NCBI GenBank assembly: GCA_963715045.1
Contig: CAVQRC010000014.1
Location: 62,001-126,000 of the forward strand
Direction of reading: 5' to 3'
From: CAVQRC01 sp963715045
Lineage (GTDB): Bacteria; Planctomycetota; Planctomycetia; Pirellulales; Lacipirellulaceae
Length of the DNA stretch: 64,000 bases
Made by a program: the position numbers and the translations under genes. Shown here piece by piece: positions 56,655 to 64,000 of the stretch (position 1 is the first letter of the stretch; each line of letters begins with the position of its first letter). The notes beneath the pieces are model-generated. The model did no database searches. It had not been told where the DNA came from and saw only the letters and a program-made list of their open reading frames with translations.

Positions 56655-58357
56655 ATGAACATCACAGACCCCCAATTCCGGAACCGCCGGGCGAAAGCTG
56701 GAATCGACGAATTCCTGTTGGCGTCGCTGGTCTTCGCGAGCGTGGGGGCGATCACCTGGGCGGTTCGCGGGACCGATGGCTGGGGCGGCATCGACGGCAC
56801 CATCATTCCCGGGATGGCCTGGGGAATTCTGTGGTGGTACGTCTGCTGGCGAAAAGGTATCGACGCCCGCGGAATCTCGTTGTGGCTGGGCTTGGGAATC
56901 GCGTTGGGCGGTGAATTGGGCTACGGGCAATATGTTTCCTGGATTCTCGGCAGGTTCCAGGTGGGCGAGGAGATCGTGCCGGTCGCGGCGTGGATCGGTT
57001 ATGCCTGGTTCGCGATGTGCGGTGTCGCTTGGGGGGGCGTCGGTGGAATTGCTCTCGGCTGGGCGCTGGCGGGCCGAGCGTCCCTGGGTGCGTGGTTGAC
57101 GCGGCTGATGCTGCCGCTGGGACTCGCACTCCTGGCCCGGCTCGCGGTGCAGACCTGGCCCTGGCTGTTTTTTCCGAATTGGGATCACGGCGGCTACCGT
57201 GGCGGCTTGGACGCGGCGATCGATTCGTCCGCGGCCTTCGCGACGCAACGAACCATCCTCTGGAGCTGGCTGGCCGCGGCAGCTGTCTGCGCGGTCGCCT
57301 GGTTCGTGGCGACCAGAATTCGACCAAGTCGCATCGTTCGCCGAGTGTGCCTCTGCATGTCGGCATCGGCGATCGTGCCTCTGGTGTTCGTCGCCCACTG
57401 GTTGTTCTTTCCGGAAGACCAGCTCGGCCTTGTTGCGGGAGAATTGGGACGCCATCTTGGGCGGACGGTCTACACCAATTCGCAGAATGCGATCGTCGCA
57501 GCGTGGTGGGGTGGCGCGATGCTGGTCGCGGTCCTGCAACGCGATGCATCTACCCTGGTGGCCGGATCGGTCATCGGTCTCGGCTTTGGCGTCGCCTTTC
57601 GCGGTGGCAGCCGCATGGTGCCTTGGTTACGATTTCGCGCCCGAGGCGATTGATTGGTGGAAAGTCTGGGAGCTGAATTCAGGATGCTTTCTGGGTGTGC
57701 TGTACGCAGTCGTCTCTGTACTGGTCGCTCGGTTACGGCGAGGAGCGGCCCGACTCGCGTTCCAACGAACGACCGTCGATCAGTGCGCGATGGGGCGAGA
57801 CGATTTCGCTGGCCTGCGTTGTGTTTCTGATCATTTACATGATGTCTCGCGACGATTTCCTGATCGTCGGACTGGTGCTGGGATCGTGGTACGTCGTGGC
57901 GGTGCTCCTGGCGACCCGCTACCGGAGTGGCATCGACGACCGGCGGCAGGGAGTCTCGCTGGTCTACGGCGCGGCCTTGTGGTGCTTCATGCTGGCGTGG
58001 GGCGGTTCGTCGCGGATAGGTGTTCTGGTCGGGCTCTTCGATGCGAACGCCGTAAGTCAATACGCCTGGCCCCCGCAGCGAATTGCGATTTTCATGCCGC
58101 TCGGCCTGCTCGTGTTCGGCATCGGCGCGCTGAAGATGTGGCAAGTGCTGCAAGATCCAAGTGTGTCGCGGCCACCTCGTACGGCGATCCCCAAGGTGTG
58201 TGCGGGTATGCTTGACATGTTGACGATGACAACCGTGGTCGCCGTCGCCACGATCTGGCCGGCGAAAATCGGCGTGCTGTACGTGGGGTTTCTCGCGCTG
58301 GCGGTGTTCGCGTTCAACCGGTTGAACCTTCGTCTCGATCGGATCGACGCGGTGTGA
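56655..58357 (+). CDS. Polytopic membrane protein of unknown family (two frame breaks)
   Basis: ATG 56655 starts NITDPQFRNRRAKAGIDEFL. The protein is almost entirely hydrophobic, with about 12-14 membrane spans, and includes WAVRGTDGWGGIDGTIIPGM and WWYVCWRKGIDARGISLW. Extra bases near 57,640 and 57,735 break the frame; corrected, it continues LGYDFAPEAIDWWKVWELN, then ISLACVVFLIIYMMSRDDF to a stop at 58,357 (about 566 residues). The pattern of Gly and Trp in predicted spans recalls transporters or membrane enzymes, but there is no motif I can assign. It diverges from the MscS gene, 212 bp away. Confidence 0.65.
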
Positions 58358-58367
58358 GATGCTGCGG

Positions 58368-58606
58368 GCCGGCCAACTCATAACATGACAAAGCGGCAAC
58401 AAGTTGCCGCACTCCACACATGGAGTGCGGTGATTTATCACCGCTTTCATACGTACCACCTCCAACTGACCAGGCGTCGCGGCCGCCGCGGATGCCCGGC
58501 TCGATCTCAACTTTCGACAGTTGACCCGTTCTGTCGTGCAACCAACGGCCCGCGCGGCCAACTCGCAAAACACCAAAGCGGCAACAAGTTGCCGCACTCC
58601 ATAGCG
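58368..58606. repeat. Pair of direct repeats carrying a GCGGCAAC-AA-GTTGCCGC hairpin
   Basis: Two copies of a ~50-base unit (GGCCAACTC then AAAGCGGCAACAAGTTGCCG then CACTCCA), at about 58,368-58,421 and 58,554-58,606. Each forms a perfect eight-pair hairpin. Just after the first are CCGCACTCCA/TGGAGTGCGG (ten pairs) and CGGTGAT/ATCACCG. No T-run follows, so REP-like rather than a simple terminator. Confidence 0.8.
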
Positions 58607-58692
58607 CGTCCGGACTCTTTGCGTTTTTGGCCCAGACGCAGACAATGTTGAGTCGGCACCGGCACACTGACCTCCCCAAGACGATCCCACCT

Positions 58693-61600
58693 ATGGCAAT
58701 CCGCTGTCCCCAGTGCAATACGGCCGAACTGGTATTCCTCGGCGAGGCCGGCAGCTCCGAGTGCCCGAGTTGCCATACCGTGTTTCCGGCTACGAGCGTA
58801 GGCTCGGCGGCCGTCGCTTCAACGATCTCCGCGGCCCAGGGAAATCGCTTGCTGGCGGCGAAGGCGATCTTTGCCTCGGCGCTCGAGTTGGACGAGCCCG
58901 AGCGGGCGCGGCACGTGGCAGATCGCTGCGAGGGCGACCAGCGGCTGAGCGAACTGGTCCATCAGCTGCTCCGCGAAGACGGCGCCGCGACTGCCGACGC
59001 GTTTCTCACGCCGATCTCGTCCGCGGGGATATTCGATTTCGAACCGACGCGGGTCGGGGAGACCGTCGGCCCGTACCGCATCGAGGGCACTCTCGGACAG
59101 GGAGCGATGGGAATCGTTTATCGCGGCGTGCACGAGCAGTTGCAACGTGTCGTGGCCCTGAAAATGATCCGCGGCCCGGGCCTCGCCGATGCCGAGTTCC
59201 GCCGTCGTTTCCTGACCGAAGCTCAGGCGGTCGCGCGTCTGCAGCATCCGCACATCGTGCAGATCTTCGAGGTCGGTGAGAGCGAAGGTGTGCCGTTTCT
59301 GGCTCTTGAGCTCGCGGGTGGGGGAAGCCTGGCGGATCGGCTCGAAGACGGTCCGCTGCCGCCACGTGAGGCAGCCATTCTGCTCCGCGATGTGGCCCTG
59401 GCGATCCACGCCGCGCACGCGGCCGGGATCATCCATCGTGACCTCAAGCCGGCCAATATTCTGCTGACGAGCGACGGGCGACCCAAGGTCACCGACTTTG
59501 GTCTTGCCAGACAGATCGATGACCCGAGTCTCACGCGCACCGGCGCTATCATGGGGACACCCAATTACATGTCACCCGAGCAGGCGATCGGCGGGGGACA
59601 GCATGTCGCCGCCGCGGCCGACATCTATGCACTCGGCGGAGTTCTGTATGCGGTGACGACGGGCCGACCTCCGTTCCAGGCAGCTTCCCTGTTGGACACG
59701 CTCGAACAGGTCCGTGGTCGTTCCCCGGTTCGCTCCGCGGGCGTTGGTACCGACCCTGCCTCGCGACCTCGAAACGATCACGCTGAAATGTCTCCAGAAG
59801 GATCCTCTGCATCGCTACGGGACGGCCGGGGAACTGGCTGACGACCTCGACCACTTTCTCAACGGCGAACCGATTGTTGCCAAGCCGGTGTCGGCACTCG
59901 AGCGGACGATCAAGTGGATGCGTCGCCACCCGGCCCCCGCCGCCCTGATCGCCACCGCGATTCTCGTCCCGCTGTTGGCCGCCGTCGCGTGGTCGGCGTA
60001 CCGTGAAAAGACGTTTCGCGCAGCTCTCGAACAAGAGCGCATGGCCAGCGAGATCCGCGAGCGACAACAGCAGGAAGCGGCGCTGCAGACCACGATGAGC
60101 GAGAAGCTTGGCCTCGCGATCGACGAGATGCACGCCCACATCCAGGCGAGTCGGTGGTCGGAAGCGCTGGGGGCCGCCGAGCGGGCAACGAGTGTCGCGA
60201 TCGAGGGCGTCGACTCGAAATTGTCCGCGTCGGCCACCGACTTTCGTGACGAGCTCATGATGATCGTCGAGCTGGAGCAGATCTGGATCAAGCAGACCCG
60301 CGTCCTCCCTCGCGAAAGTGTGTTCAGTTACCAGGATTCACGGCTCGACTACGACACGCTGTTCCGGCGGCATGGATTTCATCCCGACGATCTCACCGCT
60401 CGTGAAGCGGTGGCGAAACTGAACCGGCTGCCAGCGACGATGCGGGAAGCCGTGATCGTCGCTCTCGAAGACTGGATGTTCGTCGCAATGCCATTCGGAA
60501 TTGACGACACCGCAAAGTGGGTCGTCGAGACGCTTGTCAATGGCGATCCGAACGAGTGGCGGGTGAACATGCGAAAGGCGATCCTAGCCCGTGATAAGGA
60601 ACGGATTCTGGCCGGGTTGGACGACCCTCGCGCTGCCGCCGAAAATCCGCAATCGCTTCGCTTGATTGGCGAGATCTTGGGGATCTCAGGATACTCGGAT
60701 CGAGCGTACGCGTTGTATCTCGACAGCTACACCCGGAATCCGGGCAATTTCTGGAGTAACCACAGCCTCGCCATGCTGCTTGTTGATCTGCAGCCGCCCC
60801 GTCACGAGGAGGCGCTCCGCTATTTCGCGGGTGCTCTCGCATTGGCTCCGGACAACGCCGGGATCATGGTCAACATGGGCATCTGCCACGCCCAACTCGG
60901 TGAACACGAACAGGCCGAAGATTTTTTCCGTGAAGCGGTGCGACTTGAACCCGAGTACGCGGCCGCCCATCTCAATCTGGGCCGGACGCTTTCCGATCAG
61001 GGGGACCGCGAGGCGGCGATCGCGGCCTACCAGAAGGCGATCGAGATCCTGCCCGACTATGTGAGTGCCTACCAGAATCTGGCTATCGAACTCGCCGCTG
61101 CCGGTCGCCAGGAAGCGGCCCTCGTGAACTACGACCGGGCAGTTGAGATCGAACCTGAGAACCCTGACCTGCTCAACGCGCGGGCGGTGACGCTTGCTGC
61201 CCTCGGCAGGCATGACGAGGCGATCACGAGCTACCGGACGAGCCCTCGAGTTGGCTCCGACCCACTTGAATGCGACCCACAACCTTGCCAGAGCTTACGC
61301 CTTCCTTGGTGATCATGAACAAGCCGAAACGTACTATCGCCGAGCAATCGAGCACCATCCCGACGCACAGGCGACTTATTACAACTTCGCCACGATGCTC
61401 TCCAAGACCGACCGCGACGAAGAGGCAGTGGATCTTTTCCGCGAAGCCGTCCGTCTCAAACCCACCCATGCCGAGGCCTGGTGCAATTTCTCGGATGCCC
61501 TCCAGGACACGGGTCGCTTCGCGGAAGCGCTGGCGGCCATTCGCGAAGGGCACCGCCTGGGGACCGCGCGGCCCGAGTGGTCGTACCCGTCCGCGGAGTG

Positions 61601-62132
61601 GGTCGTCGAAGCCGAGGAGTTGGCCGAACTGGAAGCACGCATGGAGGCTCTCTTGAGGGGCGAAGAGACGCTGCCAGACTCGCCGACCCGGCTCCATTTT
61701 GCCAAGCTGCTACGGATCAAGAGTCGCTATGCCGATGCCGCCAACGTCTATCGCGACGCGTTCGCAGCTGACCCGGAAATTGCCGACAATCTGGCGGCCG
61801 GCTACCGTTACGCCGCCGCGGCGACCGCGGCCCAGGCAGCCATCCAAAGCAGCGGGGAGGAACAAGCCCAATTCATCGACCTGGCCTGTCAGTGGCTCTC
61901 TGCCGACCTTGAGCTCAGACGCAACGCGGTCGACAGCGGCACCCGGGAAGATCGCCAGGCGGTTCTCTCGAAGTTGAAGTTCTGGCTTGGCGATGAACGC
62001 CTGACCTCGATCCGGGATGAAGCTCAGTGGGGCCTGCTGTCCCCGCCCCGGCAACAGGCTTGCCGGCAGCTATGGAATGAAGTCCACCGCCTCGTCGCCA
62101 GGATTGAGGGCACGCCTGATTCTGGTTCTTAA
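58693..62132 (+). CDS. Serine/threonine protein kinase with zinc ribbon and TPR array (two frame breaks)
   Basis: ATG 58693 gives AIRCPQCNTAELVF and ECPSCHTVF, a CxxC...CxxC zinc ribbon. The kinase domain (about 120-390) has GTLGQGAMGIVYRG, VALKMI, HRDLKPANILL, DFGLARQ and MGTPNYMSPEQ, all catalytic residues present. An extra base near 59,722 shifts into TLPRDLETITLKCLQKDPLH and a membrane span (ALIATAILVPLLAAVAW); a second near 61,239 shifts into RRALELAPTHLNA. The extracytoplasmic part holds a formylglycine-like/unknown stretch, then at least six TPRs (HLNLGRTLSDQGDREAAI and similar). It is a Hanks-type sensor kinase; TPRs may bind partners. About 1,146 residues when corrected. Confidence 0.88.
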
Positions 62133-62219
62133 CCCTGCTTCACCGTGACGAACTCAGAGGTGGAGGGGAGGCTCGCGGCGATCCGGCCCGCTCAAGTCCT
62201 TCGCCATCCAGCTACGAAA

Positions 62220-62244
62220 GCGGCCGGGTTACCGGCCCGGCCGC
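62220..62244 (-). terminator. Hairpin terminator downstream of hsp20
   Basis: GCGGCCGGG and CCCGGCCGC pair over nine bases with a seven-base loop. Read leftward, it is followed by a short TTTC, weak for intrinsic termination. It lies 20 bases after the Hsp20 stop and 88 after the convergent kinase stop, so may serve both. Confidence 0.65.
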
Positions 62245-62264
62245 CTGCTGCGAGGGGATCCTGG

Positions 62265-62714
62265 TCATGCCTTGACGGGAATCTTCTTCGGCTTGACCTT
62301 CTCACTCTTGGGAACCTTTACGCTCAGCACACCGTTCTCGAACGTGGCTTCCACCTTGTCTTCTTCGGCTGCTCCCGGCAGACGAAGCATGCGGCGGAAT
62401 TCCCCGTGTCGTCGCTCGATACGATGCAGCGTCTTGCCCTTCTCCTCTGTCTCTTCCTGCTTCTCTCCAGAGATGTACAGGCTACCCTCCTTGATCTCGA
62501 CGTTCACATCTTCCGGCTTCATCCCGGGCAGCTCGACGGAAATCTGATAGTCGGTTTCCGTCTCCGACACGTTGAGCGAAGGTGTGAATCGTGTCAGTCC
62601 CCAATCCTCACCACCTCCTAAGAACCTTTCCATCAGGTCTTCGATTTCGTTCTCGAATCGAGAGAACGAGGCTGGAAACCTTTCCCGCCATGGAATTAAC
62701 GCGCGTTGCATCAC
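62265..62714 (-). CDS. Hsp20/alpha-crystallin small heat-shock protein
   Basis: 149 residues, family-normal. The N-terminus MMQRALIPWRERFPASFSRF is followed by the alpha-crystallin domain at about 45-135: PSLNVSETETDYQISVELPG, KPEDVNVEIKEGSLYISGEK, then GEFRRMLRLPG and ATFENGVLSVKVPK (the GVL strand motif). The C-terminal KPKKIPVKA carries the IxV-type tail that links oligomers. It holds unfolded proteins in the cytoplasm during stress. A strong AGGAGGTG-type ribosome-binding site precedes the ATG. No CIRCE or ROSE-type element was identified. Confidence 0.95.
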   Translation of the reverse strand: MMQRALIPWRERFPASFSRFENEIEDLMERFLGGGEDWGLTRFTPSLNVSETETDYQISVELPGMKPEDVNVEIKEGSLYISGEKQEETEEKGKTLHRIERRHGEFRRMLRLPGAAEEDKVEATFENGVLSVKVPKSEKVKPKKIPVKA

Positions 62715-62873
62715 ACACCTCCTGTCGGAGACCCTCTCCGGCCTGCTCGAGGAACCGTCCGCGAACTCCCGTCAAGCACTTTCTTGCGGACGTAATTCCT
62801 CAACCTTAAAGTGCATTTTTCGTGCCATATCTCCGGATCCGCCGCTGCCCTGGCTGCTGCTCGCGAGGCCCAT

Positions 62874-64000
62874 TTACGGCCCGTTTCGTGAGTCCTCCAG
62901 TGACGCTTCCGGCAGCAATCTGCGCGGCAGTGGGCGGAGCCGCACATCGCCCGCACATCGCGGCCGCACAAGACACAGCCGTGGCGAACGCAGCCCGGTT
63001 ATGCCGACCAATGACGATCCGGCCGGCCAGCGCAGCAGGTTCGCTTCGTCGTCATCCACAAACGCTTCTTGCACGGGATCCAGCCGGAGTTTTCGACCCA
63101 GGATCCAGGCGATCGCGGCGGCGTGGCAGGCAATGTGCGATCGCCGCATCACGTCCGGGTTCGCGGCGGTCGCCTTGCGGGACCGCATGCAATCAAAGAA
63201 GTCACGGGCGTGTGCCGACACATCGAGGCCGCGGACGCGTCGCTCTGCGACGGGCAGTTCGTCCTGCAGTGACTGGGGATGAGCCACGATCTCGCCTTCG
63301 TCGCCTGTCTCGACCCAGCCTGCGTCGCCGATGAAGCGGACCGGACAGGTACCCAGGCGTGTGATGTAGTGCGGCGATCGATCGCCAAACGGTGCGGCCA
63401 GGAAGTCGATCACGAGCTTCACACCATTCGCGTACCGGCAGATGATGTTCTCTTCGGTCGGCTCGTACTCGATGGGCATCGTATCGTCGGCCTGGTTGGC
63501 CCATTGGCAGAGATCTACCGTGTGCGCGCCCCAGTCGAGCAGCCGCGCGCCGGAGTCGAAGTCCCACTGACCCCGCCAGCCACCGTCGACATACCGCTGA
63601 TTGAACGGCCGCCACGCGGCGGGACCCAGCCACAGGTTCCAGTCCACCACATCACGATCGGGGGTCGGCTGAGCCGGCAGCCACGTGTTGTCAAGCGTCG
63701 GCACATACACCGAGGCATGCAACGTGTGCAGCTTCCCGAGTTTTCCGCTGTGGGCCAGCTCGACGGCCTGCTGAAAGTTGGGCACGCTTCGTCGCTGGGT
63801 CCCGGCCTGGAAGACCCGTTGTTCGCGGTGCATCGTGTCGGCGAGCTTCTGGCAGGCTTCCATGGTGATCCCGCACGGCTTCTCGCTGTACACGTCCTTG
63901 CCGGCCTCGGCCGCGAGGATCGAACCGGCCGCGTGCCAGCGATCCCCGGTGGCGATCAGGACCGCGTCGATGTCCTGACGGTCGAGCAGCTCGCGAAAGT
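62874..64000 (-). CDS. Gfo/Idh/MocA-family oxidoreductase, N-terminus off right edge
   Basis: 375 residues visible; the missing start carries the Rossmann G-x-G-x-x-G. Motifs are DIDAVLIATGDRWHA, VYSEKPCGITMEACQKLAD (the EKP catalytic lysine motif), RRSVPNFQQAVELAHSGKLG, VDWNLWLGPA and RLLDWGAHTVDLCQWA (the D-x-x-x-H pair). These are characteristic of planctomycete NAD(P)-dependent sugar or inositol dehydrogenases. The C-terminal ~45 residues after DDDEANLLR do not resemble the family's usual short ending; a shift of frame there would give a stop near 62,990, so the tail may be an indel artefact. Substrate unknown. Confidence 0.88.
   Translation of the reverse strand, partial: FRELLDRQDIDAVLIATGDRWHAAGSILAAEAGKDVYSEKPCGITMEACQKLADTMHREQRVFQAGTQRRSVPNFQQAVELAHSGKLGKLHTLHASVYVPTLDNTWLPAQPTPDRDVVDWNLWLGPAAWRPFNQRYVDGGWRGQWDFDSGARLLDWGAHTVDLCQWANQADDTMPIEYEPTEENIICRYANGVKLVIDFLAAPFGDRSPHYITRLGTCPVRFIGDAGWVETGDEGEIVAHPQSLQDELPVAERRVRGLDVSAHARDFFDCMRSRKATAANPDVMRRSHIACHAAAIAWILGRKLRLDPVQEAFVDDDEANLLRWPAGSSLVGITGLRSPRLCLVRPRCAGDVRLRPLPRRLLPEASLEDSRNGP

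Overview
The window reads as chromosome of a high-GC planctomycete. Markers are a DUF1549/DUF1553 protein next to a DUF1501 protein, a PVC-type membrane-bound dehydrogenase carrying a CxxCH cytochrome, several PEP-CTERM proteins, a Ser/Thr kinase with TPRs, a DUF6159-type membrane protein and a 23S-intervening-sequence-type four-helix-bundle gene. The genus cannot be fixed from this stretch. I see no rRNA, tRNA or CRISPR array.

Positions 1-26,200 form an exopolysaccharide/O-antigen-type cluster. A leftward sugar-modification trio (acyltransferase, DegT aminotransferase, NAD epimerase) diverges from a rightward run: WecA/MraY-like initiating phosphosugar transferase, Wzz/BY-kinase-like protein, a NusG/RfaH-type antiterminator, Wzm and Wzt ABC exporter, methyltransferases, an asparagine-synthetase-like protein, about nine glycosyltransferases, a Wzy-type polymerase/ligase and a WecG/TagA-type transferase. 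Most junctions overlap by 1-4 bases (TGATG, ATGA, GTGA), so the run is probably one long coupled transcription unit helped by its own NusG paralogue.

Positions 26,200-36,600 are a looser accessory zone. It holds a hexanucleotide array with its inverted complement, intact and decayed PEP-CTERM genes, an IS66-type fragment, an AT-rich thioredoxin-fold gene, fragments of a formylglycine-generating-enzyme-like gene and a DUF2905-like gene, a four-helix-bundle gene between inverted AT-rich word repeats, a secreted GH2 glycosidase and a Tat-type secreted protein of unknown family.

Positions 36,683-44,306 are bounded by two same-orientation copies of a ~750-bp non-coding element with terminal inverted repeats, internal ~78-bp inverted arms and perfect hairpins. 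Between them lie a DUF6159-type gene, a deleted methyltransferase and the DUF1549/DUF1553 + DUF1501 pair. I regard this element as the most likely undescribed feature here.

Positions 44,372-64,000 carry a leftward ~1,960-residue fusion (CehA/McbA-like metallohydrolase, PVC dehydrogenase propeller, repeats, cytochrome c, alpha/beta hydrolase), an acetoacetyl-CoA-synthetase-like enzyme, a PQQ-type propeller protein and an MscS channel with a duplicated periplasmic module. Rightward are an unknown polytopic membrane protein and a zinc-ribbon Ser/Thr kinase with TPRs. Leftward again are an Hsp20 chaperone and a Gfo/Idh/MocA oxidoreductase running off the right edge.

Many conserved genes are broken by single-base indels, mostly extra bases. 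This looks more like uncorrected sequencing or assembly error than real decay, so frameshifted genes are given as CDS with the break noted. A few fragments with in-frame stops or missing segments are called pseudogenes.
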